In this document: positions 52,910-61,134 of the stretch, piece by piece
Numbering within the stretch: the first letter of the stretch is position 1
How the letters are laid out: each line of letters begins with the position of its first letter
Source of the DNA: Betaproteobacteria bacterium
Lineage (GTDB): Bacteria > Acidobacteriota > Terriglobia > Acidiferrales > UBA7541
Assembly (NCBI GenBank): GCA_903970165.1
Contig: CAJCHZ010000028.1
Span: 1 to 64,000, forward strand
Length of the DNA: 64,000 bases
Direction: 5' to 3'
The notes under the pieces: generated by a model
Told to the model about the DNA's origin: nothing
The model's input: the letters and a program-made list of their open reading frames with translations, nothing else
Database searches by the model: none
Program-made: the position numbers and the translations under genes

Positions 52910-53659
52910 TTACTTGTCTAAACCTTTCTTGTCCAACATGGACTGCATAATCCGGATCTCCGCTCGCTGTGTGTTATCCGCGTCCGTCGCGAAGTTGAAG
53001 ATGTCCGCTTCCTGTCCCGCACCCGCGGTATCAAACAAATCCTTGACCATCGTCAGCGCGCCATTGTGGTGCTGAATCATGCCAATCAAAAACAGGCGGT
53101 CGAACTCCGCGCCGTGGGCTTTGCGTAGCGCCTCCATCTGCTCCGGCGACAACATGCCGGGCATGAGAGCCATAGCGGGCCCAGACTTATCCATGTCCGG
53201 CATTCCCGGCATGGCCATTGAGATAGCTTCTCCGCGGGCAGCGAGCCACCGCTTCATAAATTTTATTTCGTCTGATTGGGAGCTGCTGATGCGCGCGCCG
53301 AGCGATTGCAATTCCTTGTTCTCGGTGTGAGACGGGATCAAAGCGGTCATCTCCACCGCTTGAGCGTGGTGCATGATCATTCCCTGCATGAATTCCACAT
53401 CCGCGGGAGATTTTGGCGGAAGCGTACCCTTCGTCGAAGGTGGCAGCGTCTTGCTGGGCTTCCCCGGCGCGCCTGGCTGCACGACAACGGGCGGGGTTGT
53501 CGAATTCTGTTGTTGCGCGCGCGCGTCAAAAGATAAGGAGGAAGCAAGAGCGCTCGCGATTAGAAAGCCGCAGCGCAGCCCGACAACCTGGGTTCCGGTC
53601 CGGCTCGCGCTCTTGACCGTGAATAACTGCAACTTCGCGTTCTGTCTGTAACCAAACAT
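52910..53659 (-). CDS. DUF305 family protein (ferritin-like, putative Cu binding)
   Basis: A 249-residue exported protein from ATG 53659, whose ribosome site is weak; an in-frame start at 53803 is the alternative. After a signal region comes a Pro/Thr-rich linker. The DUF305 four-helix domain follows, with paired His motifs MQGMIMHHAQAVEMTAL and LIGMIQHHNGALTMVKDLF. A Met-rich loop, AMPGMPDMDKSGPAMALMPGM, lies between. His pairs plus Met clusters suggest copper binding. It is the first gene of the operon with the LVIVD protein. Confidence 0.85.
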   Translation of the reverse strand: MFGYRQNAKLQLFTVKSASRTGTQVVGLRCGFLIASALASSLSFDARAQQQNSTTPPVVVQPGAPGKPSKTLPPSTKGTLPPKSPADVEFMQGMIMHHAQAVEMTALIPSHTENKELQSLGARISSSQSDEIKFMKRWLAARGEAISMAMPGMPDMDKSGPAMALMPGMLSPEQMEALRKAHGAEFDRLFLIGMIQHHNGALTMVKDLFDTAGAGQEADIFNFATDADNTQRAEIRIMQSMLDKKGLDK

Positions 53660-53892
53660 TTTTAGGCCCTTCACGCTATCACAATCCAATAGGATGCACG
53701 GCGGAGAATTGTAGTTCGCCACCCGAGAGGCTTCCGAAACACGCTTTGTCCTCGACCGAAGACAACTAATTAGCCAGTAAAAGGAATCTTGGCCACGCCT
53801 CAAACTTCGCTTCCGGGCCTTTCAGCTATGCAAGAAGCAATTCGCGTTATGATGATTCCCTAAACAGCTCAGTATTGACGTGAGGTTCGCTC

Positions 53893-54963
53893 TTGGCGAA
53901 ATCGACGCCCCACATACCGACGTCGCTGTCCGCGATACAGGGTTACGGCCTGGCGGTTCTTTCCTTCGCCGCGGCTCTTGGCGGAGCTGTGCTTCTGGAG
54001 CGTTTCCACTTCCGCGACGTCGAGGTTCCGCTCTTCCTGTTTTCCGTCGCTTTGAGCGCGTGGTATGGCGGTACTGGGCCGGCCATTCTGGCGCTTGTCC
54101 TCTCTTGTGTGGGGTTCGACTTCTTCTTCGTACAACCTCTCTATACGTTGTATATCACGCGTGACGACCTGCCTTACTTCCTTGTTTTCGCCGCTTTCGC
54201 GTCGCTGGTCACCTGGTTCAGCACCGTGCGGCGCCGCGTCGAGCGCGAACTAGGAACACGAACGGCCGAACTCGAAGCAGTAAACAAGGAGCTGGAGGCT
54301 TTTGCGTATTCCGTTTCGCATGACCTTCGAGCGCCTCTCCGCCATATGGCTGGATTTACGCAGCTTTTGCAAAGAAGTTCAGAGTCGGTTCTAAACGAGA
54401 AAAGCCAGCGTTATGTAAAAATGATCCTCGAATCGGCAAACCGGATGGGCGTGCTGATCGACGACCTGCTATCGTTCTCCAGAATCGGCCGCGCGGAAAC
54501 CCACAAGAGCTTGTTCAGTCTCGATCAACTCATGCAAGAAGTTCTGACGGAAGTCCGTCAAGAGACGGAGGGCCGCAACATCTCCTGGAAGGTTGCCAGG
54601 CTGCCTTCTTTGTATGGAGACCGTTCCATGCTCCGCCTCGCTCTTGTGAACCTGATTTCCAATGCCATGAAATTCACCCGTACCCGTTCTCAAGCCGAGA
54701 TCGAAGTGGGATATACGGACCAGCAAGATAAGGTTATTGTCTTTGTTCGTGACAACGGCGTTGGCTTTGATATGAAATACGTTGATAAACTATTTGGAGT
54801 CTTTCAACGACTGCATCCTTCAGAGGCTTTTGAAGGCACCGGCATTGGGCTGGCCACTGTTCAGCGCATCGTGCTTCGGCACGGGGGCCGCGTGTGGGGT
54901 GAAGGTCAAGTGGATAAGGGCGCCACGTTTTACATTTCGCTGTCTAAATCTCAGGGAGTCTGA
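53893..54963 (+). CDS. Sensor histidine kinase with DUF4118 membrane domain
   Basis: A 356-residue kinase from TTG 53893. Residues about 15-115 are a KdpD-like DUF4118 membrane domain (four helices). A coiled linker and HisKA follow, with the H-box FAYSVSHDLRAPLRH (His about 142), then HATPase_c with NLISNAMKF (N box), DNGVGFD (G1) and GTGIGLA (G2). HisKA of this sort is often paired with small Rcp1-type receivers. Just such a gene follows 6 bp downstream, so phosphotransfer to it is likely. The signal is unknown. Confidence 0.92.
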   Translation: MAKSTPHIPTSLSAIQGYGLAVLSFAAALGGAVLLERFHFRDVEVPLFLFSVALSAWYGGTGPAILALVLSCVGFDFFFVQPLYTLYITRDDLPYFLVFAAFASLVTWFSTVRRRVERELGTRTAELEAVNKELEAFAYSVSHDLRAPLRHMAGFTQLLQRSSESVLNEKSQRYVKMILESANRMGVLIDDLLSFSRIGRAETHKSLFSLDQLMQEVLTEVRQETEGRNISWKVARLPSLYGDRSMLRLALVNLISNAMKFTRTRSQAEIEVGYTDQQDKVIVFVRDNGVGFDMKYVDKLFGVFQRLHPSEAFEGTGIGLATVQRIVLRHGGRVWGEGQVDKGATFYISLSKSQGV

Positions 54964-54969
54964 CAACTT

Positions 54970-55422
54970 ATGAGCATTCTTGGACGCATCTTGATGGTGG
55001 AAGACGACCCCAAAGACGTGGAGCTTTCGCTCACGGCTTTGGAGGAATACAACCTGGCCAATGAGGTTGTCGTGGCGCGTGACGGCGAGGAGGCTCTGGA
55101 CTATCTTTATAAGCGCGGCAAATTCGCGGACCGCCTTAACGGCAATCCCGCCGTTCTTCTGCTCGATCTGAAACTGCCGAAGATCAATGGGTTGGAAGTC
55201 CTGCAACGAGTGCGCGCCGATGAAAAGCTCATGATGATTCCCGTGGTGGTGCTCACCTCATCTCACGAGGAAAAAGACATGGTGGCCAGCTACAAGCTGG
55301 GCGTGAACGCCTACGTCGTGAAGCCTGTGGAGTTTCATCAGTTTGTAAACGCAATCAAAGAACTTGGCGTTTTCTGGGCCGTCATTAACCAGCCGCCTCC
55401 AGGAAGCATCCGAAAGAATTAA
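54970..55422 (+). CDS. Single-domain response regulator (Rcp1/CheY-like)
   Basis: A 150-residue stand-alone receiver: acidic pocket VEDDP (about 10-14), phospho-acceptor Asp66 in LLLDLKLPKINGL, Thr in VVLTSSHEEKDM, and Lys in AYVVKPVEFHQF. A long loop, LYKRGKFADRLNGNP, is typical of Rcp1-like receivers. It has no output domain, so it probably relays phosphate or binds a partner. It lies between its likely kinase and the receiver-PAS-sigma54 activator. Confidence 0.92.
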   Translation: MSILGRILMVEDDPKDVELSLTALEEYNLANEVVVARDGEEALDYLYKRGKFADRLNGNPAVLLLDLKLPKINGLEVLQRVRADEKLMMIPVVVLTSSHEEKDMVASYKLGVNAYVVKPVEFHQFVNAIKELGVFWAVINQPPPGSIRKN

Positions 55423-55431
55423 CATCCGGAA

Positions 55432-58425
55432 ATGAAATCTCCGCTGCGAATCCTGCATCTGGAAGATGACCCGCACGATGCGGAACTGTTGCACGAAACG
55501 CTCGAGAGCGAAGGGATCGCCTCCGAGGTCACCCGCGTGGAAGCGGAGGCCGATTTCGTCGCGGCTCTCCAGCACAGCAGTTTTGATTTGATACTTGCGG
55601 ACTACACCCTCCCTTCTTTCGACGGCCTCTCCGCTTTGAGAATCGCACAGCGGGATCGGCCGCAGATACCGTTCATCTTTGTTTCGGGAACCCTTGGCGA
55701 AGAAGTCGCGGTTGAGGCCCTCAAGTTTGGGGCCACGGATTATGTTTTCAAAACGCGCCTCTTCCGAATCATTCCTTCCGTTCGGCGCGCGTTGCGCGAA
55801 GCCAAAGAACGAGCTGATCTCCAGCGTTCGGAAGCGGCACTCCGGCTCAGCGAAGCCTATCTGACCGAAGCCCAGAAAATCAGCCGCACCGGCAGCTTCG
55901 GATGGAATGTTTCGACAGGAGCCGTCTACTGGTCCGAAGAAACCTTTCGGATTTTTGGCTGCCACCCGGCGACCGAAATCAACCTGGACTTCATTATTCA
56001 GCGCATTCACCCCGAAGATAGAGAGTCTCACGCGCAATTGCTCGAACGCGCGGCGAAAGAGCGGCAGGAATGGGTTCACGAACATCGGCTGCTCATGCCC
56101 GATGGAACCGTCAAGCATCTGCGCGTCATCGGACATCCTTCCCAGGACGCCTCCGGCCAGTTCGAATTCGTAGGCGCGATCACGGATATCACCGAGCTGA
56201 AACGCAGCGAAGAGGAAATGCGGAAGCTTGCCTCGCTGGTGGAAAACAGCACGGATTTTATCGGCATGGCTTCGCTACAAGGCGACGTTCTCTTTCTCAA
56301 TCCCGCCGGACAAATGATGTTGGGCTTAGCGGGAGACAGACAAGTGCGGGAATCGAAGATCGCCGACTACATCGCGGAGCAGGATCTGCAAAAATTGATG
56401 AACGAAGTTCTGCCGGCTGTTTTCAACAAGGGCCGCTGGGAAGGTGAAACGCTCTTCAAACATTTTCAGACCGGCGCATCCGTTCCCGTCTGGCAATATA
56501 TTTTCTTTATCACCGAGGAAGGCAGCGGGCGCCGTCTGGCACTGGCCACAATTTGCCGTGATATCACCGAACGCAAGCGGGTCGAAGAGGAGTTGCGGCG
56601 CAGCGAGAACAACCTGGCGCAGGCCCAGAGGCTCACGCACACGGGCAGTTGGGTCTGGCGCGCCAGTGATCGTGCTTCCGTGCACCTTTCCGAAGAATGG
56701 TTCCACATTTTCGGTTTCTCTCCGGACGAAGGCATGCCCGCGTGGGAAAAAAGATTGGAGCGCGTGCATCCGGAAGATCGCGGCCTCTGGCAGGGAGCAG
56801 TGGACAGGGTTATTCGTGAAAGATCGAGCCTGGACCTGGAATTCCGAATCAATCTCCCGGATGGCACGGAAAGGTGGTTGAAGTCCGTCGGACAGCCAGT
56901 TTTTGATTCCTCCGGGGAATTTGTAGAGTTCGTGGGCAGCACGATGGACATCACCGAGCGCAAGCGCTCCGAGTATGAGTTGCGGCGGAGTGAGACTTAT
57001 CTCGCCGAAGCTCAGAAATTAAGCCACACGGGCAGTTGGGCTTTCAGCGTCCCGGCTATCGAGAACGTTTATTGGTCGCAGGAAATGTACCGCATCTTCG
57101 GCCTCGAGCCATCTCCGAATCCACCATCTTACATGGAAGTCGCCAGTCGGCTGCTTCACCCGGAAGACACCGAGTATCACTCCATCGTGCAACAGGCGAT
57201 TCGAGACAAAACCGATTATGAGACGGAATACCGCCTGGTTTTTCCCGATGGCACTCTCAAATATATCCGTGCTACTGGGCATCCGGTCCTGAATGCTTCC
57301 GGTGAGGTCGTCGAAGTAGTCGGTACGGCCATGGACGTCACCGAACAGAACGAAGCGCGCGCTGCTCTGGAGATCGCTTTTGCGGAAATAAAAAAGTTAA
57401 AAGACCAGCTCCTCAAAGAGAACATTGCCCTGCGCGATGAAATCAACAAGACCTCCATGTTCGAGGAAATAGTCGGAGAGTCTCCTGCGTTGCAGTCGGT
57501 TCTGGCCCGGGTCGCTAAAGTTGCTCCGACGGATTCCACCGTGCTGATCACCGGGGAAACTGGCACGGGCAAGGAACTTATCGCCCGCGCCATTCATAAA
57601 CGCTCGCCGCGCTCCTCGCGAGCGTTCGTCAGCGTCAATTGCGCGGCCATACCCGCCACCTTGATTTCCTCGGAGCTTTTCGGTCACGAGAAAGGAGCCT
57701 TCACGGGAGCCTTAAGTCGCCGTCTAGGACGTTTTGAGCTTGCCGAGGGCGGCACCATCTTCCTGGATGAAATCGGCGAGCTTCCCCCGGAAACACAGAT
57801 CGCTCTGCTGCGCATCTTGCAGGAGCGCGAGTTCGAACGTATCGGCGGAACTCATCCCATTCGCGCGGATATTCGCGTCATTACCGCTACCAATCGGGAT
57901 TTGGAAAGTGCCATCGCCGCAGGCACCTTTCGCCGGGATCTGTTTTACAGGCTCAATGTATTCCCCATTGAGGTACCGCCACTGCGCGAACGAAGAGAAG
58001 ATATTCCTACGCTGGTGAAATACTTCATCCATCGCTATTCCAGAAAAGCCGGGAAGAAGATTGAGACAATCGAAACAGCTACCATGGAATTGCTTCAATC
58101 CTATGCCTGGCCCGGAAACATTCGCGAACTGCAGAACGTGATTGAGCGCTCAGTCATCGTTTGCGACACATCCCAATTTTCCGTCGATCCTAGCTGGCTT
58201 TCCCTGGATTCTTCCCCCTCGGGCCATCACGCGATATCCACGGGTCCTGTTCCCAGGAAATCCGCCGCGCAAGAAAGAGAAGCGATCGAGGAAGCTCTTG
58301 CTGCCACCGGTGGCCGCGTTTCCGGCCCCCAAGGCGCAGCTGCCCGCCTTCTGATGCCGGCCTCCACACTGGAATCTAAAATTCGAGCCCTCAAAATCAA
58401 CAAATTCCGGTTTCGTGGAATTTGA
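55432..58425 (+). CDS. Receiver-PAS-sigma54 activator fusion (997 residues)
   Basis: Domains in order: receiver (about 5-125; Asp in [14 protein letters not shown]), then four PAS domains with PAC tails (about 139-259, 262-390, 395-515, 520-645; e.g. [28 protein letters not shown]). A coiled linker and a sigma54-type AAA+ domain follow (Walker A GETGTGKE ~708-715, sigma54 loop GAFTGA ~755-760, Walker B IFLDEIGE ~775). A Fis-like HTH lies at the C-terminus ([20 protein letters not shown]). It lacks a kinase domain. It should activate sigma54 promoters in response to phosphorylation and ligand or redox sensing. Confidence 0.92.
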   Translation: MKSPLRILHLEDDPHDAELLHETLESEGIASEVTRVEAEADFVAALQHSSFDLILADYTLPSFDGLSALRIAQRDRPQIPFIFVSGTLGEEVAVEALKFGATDYVFKTRLFRIIPSVRRALREAKERADLQRSEAALRLSEAYLTEAQKISRTGSFGWNVSTGAVYWSEETFRIFGCHPATEINLDFIIQRIHPEDRESHAQLLERAAKERQEWVHEHRLLMPDGTVKHLRVIGHPSQDASGQFEFVGAITDITELKRSEEEMRKLASLVENSTDFIGMASLQGDVLFLNPAGQMMLGLAGDRQVRESKIADYIAEQDLQKLMNEVLPAVFNKGRWEGETLFKHFQTGASVPVWQYIFFITEEGSGRRLALATICRDITERKRVEEELRRSENNLAQAQRLTHTGSWVWRASDRASVHLSEEWFHIFGFSPDEGMPAWEKRLERVHPEDRGLWQGAVDRVIRERSSLDLEFRINLPDGTERWLKSVGQPVFDSSGEFVEFVGSTMDITERKRSEYELRRSETYLAEAQKLSHTGSWAFSVPAIENVYWSQEMYRIFGLEPSPNPPSYMEVASRLLHPEDTEYHSIVQQAIRDKTDYETEYRLVFPDGTLKYIRATGHPVLNASGEVVEVVGTAMDVTEQNEARAALEIAFAEIKKLKDQLLKENIALRDEINKTSMFEEIVGESPALQSVLARVAKVAPTDSTVLITGETGTGKELIARAIHKRSPRSSRAFVSVNCAAIPATLISSELFGHEKGAFTGALSRRLGRFELAEGGTIFLDEIGELPPETQIALLRILQEREFERIGGTHPIRADIRVITATNRDLESAIAAGTFRRDLFYRLNVFPIEVPPLRERREDIPTLVKYFIHRYSRKAGKKIETIETATMELLQSYAWPGNIRELQNVIERSVIVCDTSQFSVDPSWLSLDSSPSGHHAISTGPVPRKSAAQEREAIEEALAATGGRVSGPQGAAARLLMPASTLESKIRALKINKFRFRGI

Positions 58426-58500
58426 CGTTCCCCGGTTTACGCCCCCGTGTTATGTCGTCGTCTGAAGCAGGCACATCTTTCTGCTTTACTTAGCCATTAC

Positions 58501-58547
58501 GTTAAATACAAAGGCTTGTGTTTTGTATTTAACCTCGTGGTTAAATA
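58501..58547. promoter_or_regulatory. Operator-like cluster of GTATTTAACC half-sites
   Basis: Three half-sites: GTTAAATACAAA (58501-58512) is the exact inverse of TTTGTATTTAAC (58522-58533), and TATTTAACC (58526-58534) is the inverse of GGTTAAATA (58539-58547). The second pair is the same palindrome as at 3072-3093. It lies 146 bp upstream of the STAS-like gene. Confidence 0.5.
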
Positions 58548-58574
58548 TAAGTCCGTGTCCGCAAAACCGTGGAG

Positions 58575-58609
58575 TTCGCGAAAACTTCGCGAATTCGCGA
58601 GGTTCGCGA
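58575..58609 (+). repeat. Four tandem TTCGCGA repeats
   Basis: TTCGCGA starts at 58575, 58586, 58594 and 58603 (spacing 11, 8 and 9). Each holds the palindrome TCGCGA. They lie between the TTTAACC operator cluster and the STAS-like gene, and look like an array of binding sites or short iterons. Confidence 0.6.
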
Positions 58610-58692
58610 GCGCTTGTTTCCTATTAAACCACTTATTATCAGCAATTTGCATTGGCACCTTGCTTGCACTGTTTGTGCTCTATCAGGTACCT

Positions 58693-58965
58693 ATGCTGGT
58701 CATTAATCGCTCGTCAGATGGTGGTTCGGTTGTTTTCAGGTTGAGTGGGCGGATTGAGCCCGAAGATGTCGAGGAGCTGCAAAGGCTCATCGGTTTGGAG
58801 CAAGGGCAGGTTATCGTGCTCGATTTAAAAGACTTAACGATCATCGACCGCGAAGCCGTGACGTTCCTGGCGCGATGCCAAGCAGCAAACATCAAGCTGG
58901 AAGCTTGCCCAGCTTATATACGCGAGTGGATAGACGCAGAAAGAGGTCGAGGCGGTCGGGACTAG
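58693..58965 (+). CDS. STAS-like (anti-sigma antagonist type) protein
   Basis: A 90-residue protein from ATG 58693, an internal start of a frame open from 58447 whose upstream part lacks protein character. The pattern VVFRLSGRIEPEDVEELQRLI, QVIVLDLKDLTIIDREAVTFLARCQAANIKLE matches a SpoIIAA/STAS fold: beta strands alternating with helices and DLKDLTIIDREAV at the usual phospho-site loop. There is no Ser at the exact phosphorylation position, so partner switching by phosphorylation is doubtful. It lies between signalling operons, with the NarX-like kinase 62 bp downstream. Confidence 0.65.
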   Translation: MLVINRSSDGGSVVFRLSGRIEPEDVEELQRLIGLEQGQVIVLDLKDLTIIDREAVTFLARCQAANIKLEACPAYIREWIDAERGRGGRD

Positions 58966-59026
58966 AGTAAGGTGTTGAAAATTAAGGCCCTTATCGTTCG
59001 GCGAATCGTAGCTTAGGAGGATTGCA

Positions 59027-59908
59027 ATGAACTTCAACGGTCTCGGAACTCCGCAATTGCAATATAGCGCGATAGGCGCGGTGAATGGTCTCGCCGGAAT
59101 TGCAGATAGCGATCTGACTTATGAACCGCTTGCCGAGAAAGCTACTTACGATCCAACTTCAATCCTAGATGTGCATGCAAAGGCGCGGCTTGCGGAACGC
59201 ACGCGCATTGCGCAAGAACTGCACGACACGTTGCTACAGGGATTCTTCGCCGTTTCCATGCAGTTGCACGCCGCGGTGGACCAGTTGCGCGCCGACACAC
59301 CAGCTAAGTCTCGATTCAGCAATGTCTTACAGGCCATGGACCGCGTCATGGAAGAAGGGCGGCGGGTGGTGCAAGGGCTACGGTCTAATCCGAGTAGTTT
59401 CTCTTCCTTAGCACAAGCGCTCGCCGCCGTTCCTGGCGATATGGGTTTCACTTCGGCCATCAAATTCCGCGTACTCGTAGAAGGGCGGCAACGCGAAGTT
59501 TGGTCCGGGCTCAGCGAAGAGTTGTATCGCATTGGGCGGGAAGCCATTATCAACGCGTATCGCCATTCCAACGCTCGGAATGTTGAGGTCGAAGTTGAAT
59601 ATCGAGCCAGCGGGATACGCATCGTTGTGCGAGATGACGGCAGCGGCATAGACTACCAACTTCTGCAATCAGGACGGGAGGGACACTGGGGTTTGTCTGG
59701 AATGAAAGAGCGCGCGCAAAGCATCGGCGGAAAGTTGAGGATCATGAGTCGCGCGGGGGCCGGGACGGAAGTCGAGCTATTTGTGGGTGCGCGGATCGCT
59801 TTCGAGGCGCCTCCCGACGAACTTTCCACAGAATGGCAGAACCCGCTTTTTCAGGGGACGAAGGCGGCGAACATTCTTCATTTCAGGATGAGCAGGGTCA
59901 GTGAATAA
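59027..59908 (+). CDS. NarX/DegS-type histidine kinase, soluble
   Basis: A 293-residue kinase with an AGGAGG site before ATG 59027. There is no membrane segment. HisKA_3 H-box: ERTRIAQELHDTLLQGF (His66). The HATPase part has REAIINAYRHSNA (N box), DDGSGID (G1) and GHWGLSGMKERA (G2). The N-terminal ~50 residues have no known sensor domain, so input may come from a partner protein. The regulator gene overlaps its last 8 bp, making a coupled pair. Confidence 0.9.
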   Translation: MNFNGLGTPQLQYSAIGAVNGLAGIADSDLTYEPLAEKATYDPTSILDVHAKARLAERTRIAQELHDTLLQGFFAVSMQLHAAVDQLRADTPAKSRFSNVLQAMDRVMEEGRRVVQGLRSNPSSFSSLAQALAAVPGDMGFTSAIKFRVLVEGRQREVWSGLSEELYRIGREAIINAYRHSNARNVEVEVEYRASGIRIVVRDDGSGIDYQLLQSGREGHWGLSGMKERAQSIGGKLRIMSRAGAGTEVELFVGARIAFEAPPDELSTEWQNPLFQGTKAANILHFRMSRVSE

Positions 59909-60530
59909 AGAAGCCCCCATCCGCATTCTAAGCGTAGATGACCACCCTCTTCTGCGCGAAGGCCTTGCTGTCATCATCAACAACCAGCCGGACATGCAAC
60001 TTGTAGCGCAGGCATCGAACGGCAAGGAAGCCATTCAGCAGTTTCGGCAGCACCTCCCCTCCGTAACTCTAATGGACCTGAGGTTTCCAGACGAAAGTGG
60101 CATCGACGTAATGAAAGCGGTCTACACGGAATTTCCTGAGGCGCGCATCATTATGCTGACGACGTTCGAGGGAGACGTAGAAATCCAGCGGGCGCTTGAA
60201 GCCGGCGCCCGGGGCTATTTCTTGAAAAGCATGCCACCGAAGGAACTGGTGGAGGTGATTCGCCAAGTTCATTCCGGGAAGAAGCGCATCCCGGCGCAGG
60301 TGGCCGCACATCTCGCAGACCATTTAAGCGACGAAGACCTGACGGAGCGCGAGGTCGAAGTCCTGGAGCACGTTGCCGCAGGGAATCGCAATCGCGACAT
60401 CGCAAAGAAGCTGTTCATAACGGAAGAAACGGTCAAAGTTCACGTGAAGCACATCATGGAGAAGCTTGGAGCCGTAGATCGCACGGGAGCCGTTGCGATC
60501 GGCATCCGCAGAGGAATTATTCGCCTGTAA
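59901..60530 (+). CDS. NarL/FixJ family response regulator
   Basis: A 209-residue regulator from GTG 59901. Receiver domain with DD (13-14), phospho-acceptor Asp59 in TLMDLRFPDESGI, Thr in IMLTTFEG and Lys in YFLKSMPP. The LuxR-type HTH follows (about 147-205: LTEREVEVLEHVAAGNRNRDIA, ITEETVKVHVKHIMEKLG). It is the likely partner of the kinase at 59027, with overlapping genes. Confidence 0.93.
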   Translation: MNKEAPIRILSVDDHPLLREGLAVIINNQPDMQLVAQASNGKEAIQQFRQHLPSVTLMDLRFPDESGIDVMKAVYTEFPEARIIMLTTFEGDVEIQRALEAGARGYFLKSMPPKELVEVIRQVHSGKKRIPAQVAAHLADHLSDEDLTEREVEVLEHVAAGNRNRDIAKKLFITEETVKVHVKHIMEKLGAVDRTGAVAIGIRRGIIRL

Positions 60531-60741
60531 GACCTGACCAGCCCGCTGCTCTCATTCACCAAATAGCTGAAAACAATTCTGCAATTTAGGATTTCACCCA
60601 GCATGCTTGTTCGCGAATTCTCTCCGTGCGTTTCTTGAAAGCGCGGCAAGGAGAATGCGCTGCAAAAATTATTTGCCACGTTTCCTGGAGGCTGGCCGGG
60701 CGCGGGTCTCGAGCTGCGAAAAAACCGGTTGCACGGGCTCG

Positions 60742-61002
60742 CTAATTCGGTCGAAATCTTCCATCTACCAGCAAAGCGAATGCGGTTTCGAGAGTTACGC
60801 CAGCGGACAAGAGCGGTTTGATCGAGTTTTGATGGAACTTCTCCGGGCTTTCTTCACACTCGTTCAGGATGCAATCGAAGGCTTCCAGAATCCAACGGCG
60901 TTCCATGTCTTCGCGTTCCAGTCTTTCGCGATACTCTTGGGCGGCCATTTTGGAGCGTTGATCATTACCTGCGAGAATCGATTTGTCTTTGCGATTTTTC
61001 AT
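60742..61002 (-). CDS. Small charged helical protein, function unknown
   Basis: An 86-residue protein from ATG 61002 behind AAGGAAGAG; the frame is open upstream to 61128, but that part runs into a hairpin. It is rich in Glu, Arg and Lys, helical, and has two Cys (FDCILNECEES). No family is recognised. It lies 133 bp downstream of the degP-type gene, on the other side of a strong hairpin. Its codon usage and ribosome site support it as real. Confidence 0.55.
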   Translation of the reverse strand: MKNRKDKSILAGNDQRSKMAAQEYRERLEREDMERRWILEAFDCILNECEESPEKFHQNSIKPLLSAGVTLETAFALLVDGRFRPN

Positions 61003-61052
61003 GAGTGCTCTTCCTTTTAGATGCGGCTCACGGCGGTTTGGTAAGACAGCAA

Positions 61053-61112
61053 GCGCCTCTTCCGTCCCAGCGCCAGCCTTGAGGGGCTGGCGCCAGAAAC
61101 CGGAAGAGGCGC
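61053..61112. terminator. Large two-level hairpin between the DegP gene and the small gene
   Basis: Outer arms GCGCCTCTTCCG (61053-61064) / CGGAAGAGGCGC (61101-61112), 12 bp perfect. Inner arms GCGCCAGCC (61070-61078) / GGCTGGCGC (61085-61093), 9 bp perfect. Such a 60-nt structure would end or attenuate transcription from the protease gene; no U tract follows. Confidence 0.6.
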
Positions 61113-61134
61113 ACGGAAGCCGGGCCAACCGGAA

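Noticed and set aside
58447..58692. Upstream extension of the STAS-like protein (82 codons)
   Set aside because: The translation is unlike protein, and the DNA is better explained by operator-like palindromes and the TTCGCGA array. A GTG inside the palindrome would begin VVKYK, as in some ArsR proteins, but no ArsR sequence follows.
60607..61020. 137-codon forward frame opposite the small charged protein
   Set aside because: The reverse frame has a good ribosome site and normal composition; the forward one has neither.
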